This document shows positions 35,985 through 48,610 of a DNA stretch of 64,000 nt, piece by piece. Position numbers and translations under genes: made by a program. This DNA comes from Persicaria tinctoria (taxonomy: Eukaryota; Streptophyta; Magnoliopsida; Caryophyllales; Polygonaceae). The notes beneath the pieces were generated by a model, which saw only the letters and a program-made list of their open reading frames with translations, was not told the DNA's origin and did no database searches. Location: assembly GCA_037127255.1 (NCBI GenBank), contig JBANSL010000012.1:40229115-40293114 (forward strand). The letters run 5' to 3'. How positions within the stretch are numbered: position 1 is the first letter of the stretch; every line of letters starts with the position of its first letter.

Positions 35985-37386
35985 ACTTTGGAGTTGAACA
36001 CTTGCTTCCAATCATAACACCCTCCTGTAATAGTTGAAGTAAAACATTTGGATATTTTGCGAAACTTGCTAGTTGTCGAATGTGAACATTTGTATATGTT
36101 AGTAGGTATGCGGACATGTTAAACTTGGCAGTGTAGCTACATGTATCTATCCAATTTGGTGAAAAGGTATATGTCGTTAGATGACACGAGGATTAAAAGG
36201 GGTGACATGGGTCATTTAGACTATACGTAGGAATATGAGACAGTCAATAGTGAAACGAAAAAACCTGTCAGGTGACACGTGCATGCAAAGACGGGACCCG
36301 ATACTGGGACAAAAGAACAAAACGACAATAGAAAAGGAATCTATCAGGGTGGTAGTTGGTTGCACAGTTCCTTTGACCTACTTACAAAAAAAAAAAAAAA
36401 AAGAAAATGTTGTGTTCCTCGAAATTAAAAGGTAAAGAAAAGAAAAGAAAAAGTAACTTGCATTAATTGCAGTTGGGGAATAAAACCACCACCTACACAA
36501 GGGAAGGAGAGAGAGAGAGAGAAAGAGACCGAATAGTAATAGGAGTGAAGGGAGGCGGTTGTGAAGTGAAGGGAAAGAGGGGAGCCCGTACCGAAGAGGG
36601 AGGAAGACGCCGGAGAAGGGAGGAAGACGCCGGAGAAGGCCGTACCGGAGAGGAAGGCGCAGGAAAACAGGTACAACTCAATTGGTTATTGAAATCCGTC
36701 CTCACCCATCTCTACTACTCTGAATCTTCACTTAATTTGCAATCTTCCCCACTTCATTTGCATTCTCACATTGTTTCATACTGGAGAGGGAGGAAGTCGC
36801 CAGATAAGGGAGCAAGACGCCGGAGAAGGCCGTAACCGAGAGGAAGGCGCAGGAATACAAGTACAACTCAATTGATTATTGAAATCTGTCCTCACCCATC
36901 TCTACTAGTCTGAATCTTCACTTAATTTTCAATCTTCCCCACTTCATTTGCATTCTTCCATTGTTTCGTTCAAAGGCATGCAATTTGGGATTGGAGAAAA
37001 ATTGGAAATTGGGGAATTGGATTAACGGTCATGTGGGGAATTGGGGATACGGGGAAATACAGATCTGGGGTAAAAGGGGTATGGGGAACTGAGGAATTGA
37101 CAGAGAAGAGCGAGGGAGGTTGAAGATGAGCGTGGGAGGGTTACGGGTCCTTTAACCCAGATTGTGAGAGTGGAGAATAACCCATGTCATAAACGGGTAC
37201 TATAGGAGAATTGGGAGAAGGCAATTGACATTCATGATATGAGCTATTCTATTGGGTGACAAGGGTTACTTCATTAGGTGACATGAGCCTTTTCTCGTGA
37301 AACAGTCGCAGACATATTTATTAAGTAGGGAGGTGACTTTGTGTGGATATTGATTATGTTCATGTCCACGTAATTGCAGGAAGAAC
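35985..37386. repeat. spacer and 5' region of gene B with tandem duplication
   Basis: After gene A come AT-rich sequence and a poly(A) stretch (about 36384). A purine-rich leader (36490-36660) then precedes a tandem duplication: about 36590-36778 and 36782-36968 share the phrases gccggagaaggccgta, aggaaggcgcaggaa and acaactcaattg..ttattgaaatc, with about 90 percent identity by eye. GTGACA-type motifs occur at 36185-36215 and 37255-37285. Confidence 0.65.
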
Positions 37387-40300
37387 ATGGTTCGGTCCCA
37401 GAATTTGAGGAGGAAAGGTGTCCGGCCACCGAAGAAGGTAGAGCCCCGACTCGCAGTACCGGAGGAGAAGCATTTCCGAGGGCGGGTCAACCAGTGTTCC
37501 AAAGTGTCTCTGCTCGTCAACATGGACGACTGGGTCGACCCCGTCGATTGGGAGAAGCTGCTGCGAAGCCAATTTGGGGGTATTGTGCAAATGGCAACCC
37601 GGGTTCAATTCTCGTCGCAACTACTGCATTACGTGTTACAACAGCAGCTTGTGATAGAAAAGAAGTGGGAGACTTGGTACATGCTTCAAGACAAGCTGCG
37701 GCGATTCTCTATCAAGGAGTTTGCGCTCGTGACTGGGCTACGGTGTGGTCGAGTTCGGGGGGAAGACACAGAGACGGAGGATGACAAGAAGACAAAGAAG
37801 GCTCTCAAGGACTTATTCGGAACGGACAACATGAAGGTGGGTGAGCTAGAGAACACCTTCAAGAACTCCATCTTGAAGGAGCCGAGTGCGAGAAGGCGTT
37901 TTAAGATCGCTCTCCTCCTCATCGTCGAAGGAGTTCTGCTGGGAGGAGAACCCATGAAAGCCATACGAGGGTGGATTGTGAACCTTGTGGAGAACGTTGA
38001 TCGATTTCTGGATTACCCCTGGGGCAGGATTGTGTACGAGGCCACCCACGAGTCCCTATCGGGCGTCATAGAACGACGTGTCACTGACTTGAAGCCGAAG
38101 GCGATCGACAAGGACGATCGATATGGATATGGGCTTATGGGTTTTCCGTATGCGTTCCAGGTTAGCTACTTGACCGAAGTTTTGCTTGAACTATTACGTG
38201 CAACTGATGAACTCGAGTGACATGTGTGGTTGTTTTAGATTTGGCTGTACGAAGCAGTCCCGGGGATTGGGGAGGCATTTGCGAACCGGGTGTCGAACAC
38301 GACGTTGCCTTGCATGCTGAGGTGGACAGCCGATGACGACAATCTAATGTATGAGACGATCCAGTCCCGCATGGACCCTAAAAAATCGGACAGCATCAAG
38401 GTCGAAGACAACCCGATACTAGTACTGAAGGCCGGCGAGTATGAATTGATGATCGGGTGCTTCTACCAGCAGGAGGAGCCTGACCTCTACTTTGATGACA
38501 TTGAGGCTGCGTTGGCACCGAGTTATTACGGTGAAGGCTTTGACAAGTTCGGCCCGAGTTCGGAGCAACGAGATGGGACAAGGGAATCCTGGGAAGAGAA
38601 GTTGGGGAAGTCAGTAGAACTGATCTTGGAGAGGCTGGGAACCATGTCAACATGGATGCGGAGCATGGATGACAAGGTACGTGTAACGTTTCTGCCATTT
38701 GTGACACGGGTATATTTTATATGTGACACGAGTTACTTATCTCCCAATGCCGAATAACATTCGCTAACCACCCCTCATTTATGTACTTTGTGTATCAGAT
38801 GAAGGTGTTGGAAGGTGTTGTGAATGAGATGCGAGATGGCCAGTCGAATGCAGGAGGTGAGCAGAAACCAATGGGCGATGTCCGTGGAGAGGATAACGAC
38901 CAAAAGATCGGGGGGACAGAGGGACAAACTAAGGTGGAAGACCAGCCACCAGAAGGATAAGAGGAGGTAAATTGGTTGTTACTTGACATGGTATTTTCTG
39001 AATCCACGGTGAAGGGGTAATAGAATCAACAATTTTTAATATGTCAATATTTTGTAGACAACTGACACGGTTGTTAAAGTGAAGCGACACATATTAATAT
39101 GTTAAGTGACAAGGGAACAAATATATTATATGAATGACAGTTGAAATAACCGTAACCAATTGCCAGATCTCAGAGGCTGTCAAAGACGAGACCGTTGGAG
39201 GAATTGGGAGAGATGTCAGTGGAGAGAAGGATGGGAAACATAGGGAGGCTGAGGAGAAAAACCGTAAGGCCGGTTCAACGAAGGTACCACCTACAGTGAA
39301 CGACCAGGCAACGCCGGAAGGACAGGATGAGAAGGTAAATTGCCTGTTACTTCACATTGTCATTTGAATCTATAGTAGTACGTAAGTGACAAGTGTATCA
39401 GTGTTAGCCGACACGAGTACAGTTTTGGGTGACACGGGGGTAAAAACATTTTTGCCCTAACCGTTGAAACTGTCTAACCAATTGGAAAATCCCAGAGGCT
39501 GCAAGAGCGGAGCCCGTTCGAGGCAGGAAGAGTAAGAGAGGTCCAGGAGGTGAAGGAGAAGTGAAGTCCCCGTCTCAGAAGAAAACGCGGGGCCGAAAAG
39601 GGAAGAACGTTGTCAAAGGCGCGGGCACGATTAAGCTGGGTCTTCTTTCCGTGTCAGACAACGATGGGTTCCTCCGCTGGATGGATATGTGACACTTATC
39701 AACAGACGTACCCAAGTTATTGCATACATGACTCCAATCCCCTAACATTGTGGTTGTTGTTGTGCAGCGGGGATGAGGACAACTGGAAGACTGCATACGG
39801 CACGGAGCTGAGTAAGGAGTTCTTCACCGCACTAAAAACGCCCACAGTTTGGCTAAACTCTGAGGTACGAAACCCGCCTAAGTGACTACCTTTGTCTAGT
39901 GAATGACACGGTATCTACTGTAATAGGTAGTGGAATAGTTTTGGATTTTGACTAGGGTTGTAATCGATGCAGCACATGGAACAAACATGCTATCTTCTTC
40001 GAAAAGGGGTAACGGAGCGGGCCGGCGACTTTGGCGATCGAGTTGTCATTTTGGACACATATTTCGGTCGCTATCTGCAGACCGAGTGGGACAAATACAA
40101 GACCTATGCGGATAGCTACCAAGCCGACAAGAAGCTGCTTGCCTACTTCGACGGGCGGTCCCCGGCGACGAAGATCTGGTCGCCGTAGCGATAGATCTGG
40201 TCGGGTGGAAGGCAAGGGTTTATGATTCGGACGTTTACATCGTGAGGGACTGCCATCTGCCGGCACACTTAAGCTGCATCACCCATCTTATCCTGGTACT

Positions 40301-40629
40301 GATGAATGCCCACCCTGCGTTGATGGCCACCTACGTCGACAAGTTGCCAAAGCCGTTCGCCCTTAGTCGCAAGAAAAGGATTCCGCAAAACAAGCAGAGG
40401 TAATTTATGTCCAACACTTAAATATCTCTTCGTCTCATAGTGGCATCCGACTGTAATGAATCTGACTCCTGCGATTCTCTATTGCAGTGGAGACTGCAGT
40501 CCTTACACGATCAGGTTCATGCAACTCCTCACGAAGGACGCCCTCACCTACGACGGTCTTGACGACGTATTCATCGGGGTGTACATGCACATGCTCGCTG
40601 TTCGCATCTTCAATGGTACACGGTTATGA
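37387..40629 (+). pseudogene. ULP-like gene B: DUF1985 plus protease lacking the catalytic His
   Basis: Exon 1 starts at ATG 37387 and ends at the GTTAGC donor at about 38160. It encodes DUF1985 (KHFRGRVNQCSKVSLLVNMD, LRRFSIKEFALVTGLRC, RRRFKIALLLIVEGVLLGG, NVDRFLDYPWGRIVYEA). Exon 2 starts at 38239 (IWLYEAVPGIGEAF) and ends SMDDK. Short acidic and basic exons follow to about 39700, then KTAYGTELSKEFFTAL and TCYLLRKGVTERAGD. Between SPATKIWSP and VAIDLVGWKARVYDSD about 20 codons are missing compared with gene A, including the HW of the active site, and the frame is shifted. The Cys motif SGDCSPYTIRFM and the PQNK Gln survive. It is clearly a dead protease and a close relative of A in layout. 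Confidence 0.85.
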
Positions 40630-41938
40630 TCTCAGTTGTGATCACCATTGCCCAGTGTTATGAAATTTTATGTTATGGTAGAAGCTTCTTATGAACATCG
40701 TTTTTATTGTGTTGGATATTTATGAACATGGTTGTTGGTTCTCACATTTAGTTGTGGACGGTAGTTCACTAGGTTGGTATTTTAGTACGTTGCTATGAAC
40801 TATTTCGCATTCTTTATCTTCAGTCCGTGGTTATGTATTATGGACTGTTACTTTATTTGTATGATAATTTTTAAGCAGTGATTGACGATGTTCGCATGGT
40901 GGAAACATTGGTTATAATGAGTAAGGAAATCACCCGTGTCACCAAACTTGGAATCCCGTGTCAACTCACGTAATTATCCGTGTCACAGATGTCAATATGG
41001 TGAGTATGGTGATTTTCTAACCTTGTTTATGTATTGATAGGTTGATATAAGAATTGTTACAAGTCCCTATCATAGGAACCACATAAGTTTACATTTTGTG
41101 ATGGATGATTGAATGTCATGTGGCAAGAAACTTACTCGGTTGAAAGGTATATTATAAGTTGTAAGGAAATCACCCGTGTCACCAAACTTGGAATCCCGTG
41201 TCAACTGACGTAATTATCCGTGTCACATATGTCAATATGGTGAGTAGGGTGATTTTCTAACCTTGTTTATGTATTAATAGGTTGATATAAGAATTGTTAC
41301 AAGTCCCTATCATAGGAACCACATAAGTTTACATTTTGTCATGGATGATTGAATGTCATGTGGCAAGAAACTTACTCGGGTGAAAGGCATATTATAAGTT
41401 GTAAGGAAATCACCCGTGTCACCAAACTTGTAATCCCGTGTCAACTTACGTGATTATCCGTGTCACTGATGTCAATATGGCGAGTAGGGTGATTTTCTAA
41501 CCTTGTTTATGTATTGATAGGTTGATATAAGAATTGTTACGTGCCAATCATAGAAACCATATAAGTGTACATTTTGTCATGGATAATTGAATGTAATAGA
41601 CATGCATAACACCAACAAGTGAAAATGTAATAGACATGCATAATATAGTAGGGACATTGCCCTATACATACCATATCCGATCATACAGGCACCATTCATA
41701 ACGGTGCAACCACACTCAGCGTTCCAAAAAACGACAACTAACCGAGTGTGGGTGAGACATTGTTTCTAACTACCCTTACATAGGCCCCTAACTGCACAAA
41801 ATGGGGGCCATCCGCCACATACAGAGTTGTTCCAAGTCCAATAAACCACATTTGTTTGGCATCACATCAGTATATGGCAACTACTACAACAACATCACAA
41901 GTTTTGGCAAAAAACAAAGAGAACTGGCTTGGGAGGTC
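40630..41938. repeat. 240-bp tandem repeat, nearly three copies
   Basis: The phrase aaggaaatcacccgtgtcac recurs at about 40923, 41163 and 41403, a period of exactly 240 bases, and the full unit is nearly identical. The third copy is truncated at about 41595. Each unit contains several cccgtgtcac motifs. Related single copies occur near 42990, 43335, 43967 and 44750. No gene is seen between here and gene D. Confidence 0.9.
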
Positions 41939-42586
41939 CTAAGCCCTGGTGACCAGATGCACCATTACTCCCATCATCAGCACGAGAATCCACCCCATGA
42001 GCCTGTTCCAGCGGGTGAGTTGTCGGGTGCGGAGCTTCTCGCTAGCGTGCCCGACCCACTGCCCACAGAGGAAGGAGCCCACCTCGGCCACCCGCTGCGC
42101 CAGGTGCTTGTTGCTAGCCTCGCTCCTCACCAACTTGTTGGCGAGGACCATGTTCTCTTCCATTGTGGCCTGCAGCGTGGTCTGGGTAACCTAAAACTCA
42201 GTAGTGGTGGCCTGCAACGTCGACTGGGTAGCCTGCTGCTGAATAGTGGTGGTCTAGACCTGCATGTTGGAGGCCTCCAGCTGAGTGCGCTGTGCAGCCA
42301 TTGCTCCCTCCCTCGCAGCATCCCGGTTTAGCAGCGACTGAACTCGCTGGCGGAGGTCAGTGAGCTCTTCGGCGGCGAAGTTCCAGAGCGCATTATCCTC
42401 AGCCACCCGCTCGGGGTCTCTTCTGTTTGACTGATCATCCTCCTCCTCCTCCTCTCGACGGTCCCGACGGCTCCGCCCGTAGTCGTAGTCCGTACGCAGC
42501 CAGTAGTACCTTCTATCGTCCCCGCTCTAGTAGCTCTGGTTGCTGTCGGAGTTCGTGTCAATGTCGCTGTCGGAGTACGGCCACAT
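41939..42586 (-). pseudogene. gene D: coiled-coil, tail-anchored-like protein with three TAG stops
   Basis: A single 215-codon minus-strand frame from ATG 42586 to TAG 41941-41939. It starts MWPYSDSDIDTNSDSN, then has an Arg/Asp/Glu-rich stretch (RRDRREEEEEDD), a helical region rich in Gln, Thr and Ala (ELTDLRQRVQSLL, AAQRTQLEASNMQV), and ends with a hydrophobic segment WILVLMMGVMVHLV five residues before the stop, which suggests a tail anchor. TAG codons interrupt it at 42529-42527, 42256-42254 and 42193-42191. I do not recognise the family. Its place between genes B and C suggests a second gene of the same mobile element type. Confidence 0.6.
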
Positions 42587-44094
42587 GATTCCTACCAGTA
42601 CAAGGGAAAATAAACGTGAGATGACAGAAGAAAACCAAACACAAGAACATACATACATATGAAAAATATCTAAGCATGTTTTATAATGGAGACAAGTACA
42701 TATATATGAAAAAGATGAATGGGAGAGTGAGATGATATGTCACCAAACAACTAAAGGAGAATGTAATATATAAGCTAAAATAATGTCTGGACCTTATAAT
42801 GATGAGAAGGAGATATTTATGTGCAAGCAAAGTTGGAAATGGTAAATACAGGTGTGAATATGAAACTCATATCAATGAAATTTCTGGAAGATGCCATTTG
42901 TAAGATGCATGTGGCCAAGGAGTCCACAATTCTGATAACAAACTCATATCAATTAAATAAAGTTTTCACAAAGTTATATAACAAATGGGAACAAATCACC
43001 CGTGTCACCAAATTTGGAATCCCGTGTCACCAACTATATATACTTGACAGACTTCCTACTAAGAACCTTCACAGACAAAGAGAAAGGTTGCAACTTTCAT
43101 AGGCTTAATCATATTTATGCTTTAGATTCACACAAAAAGGATCCAAAATGTTATATTTCTTTTTCAAGCCTAACAAGTACATATATATGAAGAAGATGAA
43201 TGGGAGAGTGAGATGATATGTCACCAAACAACTCAAGAAGAATGTAATATATAAGCTAAATTACTGTAAGCACCTTATAATTTTGATAAGGAGAGAATTA
43301 TGTGCAAGAAAAGACCAATTACAAAAAGGTGGTTAGAAATCACCCGTGTCACCAAAGTTGTTATCCCGTGTCACCAAGTATATATACTTGACTGGCTTAA
43401 TTCTCACCCCCAATTCAGCAAATTCCACCAAGTAATTGCATATATGAAGCCTAAACCAATAAACATATATAGGAACTCCAAGCAACTACTCAACATAAGT
43501 ATGTAATAAGCACATGCAAGATAAGAGACTAATGGATGTTTTAAACAGGGAACTACACAAGGCACAAGCCATAAAACAGTGAGCCATGGACATATTCACC
43601 CAAAATCTGCAGGATACACATGCATAAACCGTAGCCCCTAATCGAAAAGCTTTCGATGTCGTCAATTAGTACTCTATGTCGAAAACCCTATTAACAACTC
43701 AGATTTCATTAAAAACAAACTTCTAATCGATGAAAACCCTAAAATCCAAACAATTTTTTTCAACACATATGCCAATCGGGGTTGTACTTACTTGGAATTG
43801 AAAGCTTTTCGATGAGGATGAGCACCACTGGTGAACCAAACCCGATCGCGTCGCTTCTTCTTCAGGAATTTTGTTGTGGCTTGCAAGAGAAGAGTGGAAG
43901 TGAAAGGACCGATGGAGTGGTATTTATGAAGAGAGAGGGGCTCCATCGGGGGGGGGGGGGGGGGAAGGGTCACCAAATTTGAAATCCCGTGTCAACTAAC
44001 ATAATAACCCCTTCAACATAAATATAGGTCAATTTGCACAAATATACATTTCAATATGGTCACAAGGTTGGTATTTTTGTACGTTGCTATGAAG
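42587..44094. repeat. spacer with a local duplication and poly(G)
   Basis: About 42700-43030 and 43170-43370 are duplicates: both carry gatgaatgggagagtgagat, gatatgtcaccaaacaact, gaatgtaatatataagcta and a cacccgtgtcaccaaa motif. A run of 17 G lies at 43948-43964. The part 43790-43950 may be a leader for a minus-strand transcript through gene D. No coding region is recognised. Confidence 0.6.
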
Positions 44095-44096
44095 TA

Positions 44097-44329
44097 CTAC
44101 CTCCGTTCCGAAAAACTTGTCACTTGACTATTCACGCACGCTTAATTTAGGAGATAAAACTATATAAAATATCTAGTTTTGTAATTATTTTTATAAAAAA
44201 TTTCGTAGCTATTATTAGCAAGTACAAACTTGTTACAAAAATTTTATGAAAAAATATATTTTATATAGTTTTTTTCATTATAAAAAAGCGTGCGTGAATA
44301 GTCAACGACAAGTTTTGCCGAACGACAAC
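44097..44329. mobile_element. Stowaway-like MITE, 233 bp
   Basis: The left end CTACCTCCGTTCCGAAAAAC and the right end (reverse complement GTTGTCGTTCGGCAAAAC) are followed inward by a shared CTTGTC..TTGACTATTCACGCACGC, so almost the whole element folds into one hairpin. The target TA is duplicated at 44095-44096 and 44330-44331. TA target and CTCCGTTCC ends are Stowaway (Tc1/mariner-derived) traits. A related sequence at about 40764-40835 lacks the element. Confidence 0.9.
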
Positions 44330-44384
44330 TAAGTGTTTCGATTTCTTTATCTTCATTCGGTGGTTATGTGTTGTAGACTTTGTA

Positions 44385-44685
44385 GCACGGAAACGGAAAC
44401 GGACACATGACACGGACACGGGAAGACACGCGGAAACGACATTTTCAACAAAACATATGACACCGACACGCCAAAGAGATATGATATATATATCATTTTA
44501 AAGGTCTTGCAAAGATGTATACATTTATACTAATAAGAGCCACATAGATGTTAAGACCAATGCCATCAAAATAAAAAATTATATAACATTTTAAATCAAA
44601 ATATATACAAATAAACAATGCTGAGTCTAAAAATTTATCAAAGTATAGAGAGGAGGTGTCCACCGTCATGTCTTGTTATTTTTGT
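44385..44685. repeat. second insertion-like block with cggacacg repeats
   Basis: Compared with the related flank at 40840-40880, about 300 extra bases appear here, beginning gtagcacggaaacggaaacg and containing several acacggacacg units, then AT-rich sequence. It looks like a dispersed plant repeat. No clear target duplication could be assigned. Confidence 0.5.
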
Positions 44686-45174
44686 GATATTTTTAGGCAG
44701 TGATTGACGATGTTGGCACGGTGGAAACTTTGGTTATAAGTTTTTTAGTAATCACCCATGTCAGCAAAGTTGGAATCCCGTGTCAACTTACATAATTATC
44801 GTGTCACTGAGGAGAATATGGTGACAACATGTACACGAGTAGCACAAACACTCAGGAATTTAAACATGACCTGAAACTAGTGCCAGTGCATGGGTGATTT
44901 CATTATGAAAGTGTCACCTCCGGATCGATAAACATGAAATTCAAACCAGTGACATGATAACCCCTTCAACCTGACACGGTAATACAAAGAGGGTGACATG
45001 GGTTATTTACAGAATCCATCCCCAAAAGTACTGCGAAGTTCTTTACCACTTACCTGTAGAGTGTAACCCATTGCCAAAAGTAAATGTATCCAAACAACCA
45101 ACGGACAAGATTAAAAGAAACGTTGTTCACAAAAAAGACAACAAATCACTTCCATAACTACACCCAAACGACTA

Positions 45175-46992
45175 TCAGATTATGCTTCCACCGAGCTGAC
45201 CATTGAAGATGGCAGCCGCTAGCATCTGTTTGTACGGCCCAATAAACGTGTCGTCCAGCCCATCGAAGGTGGGATCGGTCTCCATGAGGAGCTCCATGAA
45301 TTTGATCGTGTAAGGGCCACAATCACCACTGCAATGACGGAGATTTTGTCAAAACAGAGGCGGAGATATCATCAAGTTAAATGAAATACAGGGGTCGCAC
45401 CAATCATACCTGAGCTTGTTTTGCGGAACGCGCTTGTCGCGGATTATGCGAAACTGGCCTGGCAGCTTCGATGCATATTTCACTTTCAACTCAGCGTGTG
45501 CATCCATGATGATAGGGAGGAGGTGGGTAACGTGCATCAGCAGGGGTGGGAGTTCGACGTCTATCACGCAGTGCACATCGCAGTCATACAACTTCAACTG
45601 CCACTCATTCAGATCAAGAGCAACGGCAAACCAATGTCTTCCCCTCAGGTTGAGGGGTAGGAGGACGAGGTCCACGCCTGCCCACGGACGGGCCATGGGT
45701 GCCGGGGCCCGCCCGTCAAAGTATGAGAGGAGTATGCCACTCGCCTCATACCCCCCGACGTCTGAGTTGTACTCCTTCCACTCCCTCTCCAGATAGATGG
45801 AGAAGTAGGAGTCCAACACAATGACTCGACGCCCAATGTCGTAACCCCTCTCCGCGCTTTGTTTCCGTAGCAGGAAGCATGACTGCTCGAAGTGCTGCGT
45901 CAAGTTAACCCCCATTACAACCCACAACATAGTCCAACATCAACCCAAATGCGTATACAATGCCAATCATAATAAAATGTGAGAAATACAATATACCTCT
46001 GAGTGGATCCAATAGCGGGGCGTCTGGAGGGTGGTAAAAAACTCCTTCGACAGGTCCTTGCCGCAAGCCGTTGACCGGTTCTCACCGTCGGTACTGGACC
46101 GTACAATGGAGTGGAATCAATGAAAGGGTAACTGTGCCGTATAATGAAGACTGAAATGAAATGATGGGTTACCTTGCGAGCCACCCTTGTAGGGCCTCAT
46201 AGTCGGCCGCAGAAACTAGTCCCATGGCAACGGCTTCACCGGGAACGACAACGTCCTTCCCTTTAAAGGCCCGCGGTTTCGTAATCTTCCACGCCTTGCT
46301 CTCACATTCCTGGTCGGCGAAAAACCTCTGAATTCAAAAAAACATTTCCCATGTCACATTACAAAACGACCCCTGTCGCCTTGCTAACATCCCCATGCCA
46401 CTATTGAGAAAATAAAGGATGAATGGCATGGGCCATAAGGACCGTACCTTAGCAACTTGTCGGAGCTTCTCCACAACTTCAGTACGAGTCCCCTTTGGTA
46501 CATCAACATCAACACCCTGGAAAACCGATCTACAACGTACATGGATTCCAACATGTACAAACTCGTTTTCACTATCCCTTACTCTTTGTTCCTTGCCTCT
46601 TCCAATCAATTTTCCATCCCGCATTTCATGGACCTCCTCCTCTAACACTTTTATCTGCACACAAGAAGTTGTTACAATAAATCCATCATCTCCTCCAACA
46701 GTTTTATATCCCGTGTCACATACTGTATGTCCCATGTCATTACTCTATTTACCCTAGTCACTGAACTTAATAAGAATATGAGAGTGAATAATGCGAAAGA
46801 CTGAAGTACCTTATCATCCATCTTCTCCATGGTATCCATAATCTTCTCGAGTCTCTTCACCACGATATCCCTAGCGGCGTCCGTCTTCTCGACGTAGTTC
46901 GCGATGTTGGCGAGCATCGCCACCCTCGACCCTTCGTTTACCCGTGCACGGAAGCGCTCTTTGTGTGGCTGTGTAAATTTTGTCCGAACCAT
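45175..46992 (-). CDS. ULP-like gene C: intact six-exon Cys protease without DUF1985
   Basis: Exons (minus): 46992-46810, 46654-46448, 46327-46173, 46093-45997, 45894-45410 and 45328-45175. All borders are GT-AG, phases match, and the sum is 1281 bases, 426 residues plus TGA. The N-terminus MVRTKFTQPHKERFRARVNE matches genes A and B for about 35 residues, then jumps to the short helix (LEKIMDTMEKMDDK) that in A and B follows DUF1985, so that domain is deleted. The C-terminal Ulp1/C48 domain has LLRKQSAERGYD, GRHWFAVALDLNEW (His), LYDCD (Asp), VPQNK (Gln) and SGDCGPYTIKFMELL (Cys). It is predicted to cleave SUMO or ubiquitin-like conjugates; expression is unknown. Confidence 0.85.
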
Positions 46993-48412
<1,420 letters not shown>

Positions 48413-48610
48413 TAAGAGCTTGTCCCAGATTTTCCAACCTCTATTAAGTAAAATCAAAGGAGTATCTATAGTACAAAGGCTTTGGGAGCTAGCCTTAAAA
48501 TATCTAGCAAGACTTCTAAAGGAAGCTAACTAAAGACTTCCATGCTAAGCAAAGGGAATAAATATCTACCTAAGGCTTCTCAAGGAAGCTACACAAATAT
48601 CTAGCTCTAA
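48413..48610 (-). repeat. gypsy LTR copy B, left part
   Basis: Aligns with 3249-3444 of the LTR at 3098-3743: shared phrases include agtacaaaggct, gaagctaactaaagacttc, ggaagctacacaaatat and agctctaa. The first about 150 bases of the LTR are missing here. It ends exactly where the right part, 7.5 kb away, begins. Confidence 0.88.

Noticed and set aside
36467..36835. Glu/Arg/Gly-rich frames at the start of gene B
   Set aside because: They translate purine-rich leader and its tandem duplication. The conserved protein starts at 37387.
40920..41595. CRISPR-like array
   Set aside because: The 240-bp tandem units are near-identical throughout, with no short repeat/unique spacer pattern, and the genome is a plant.
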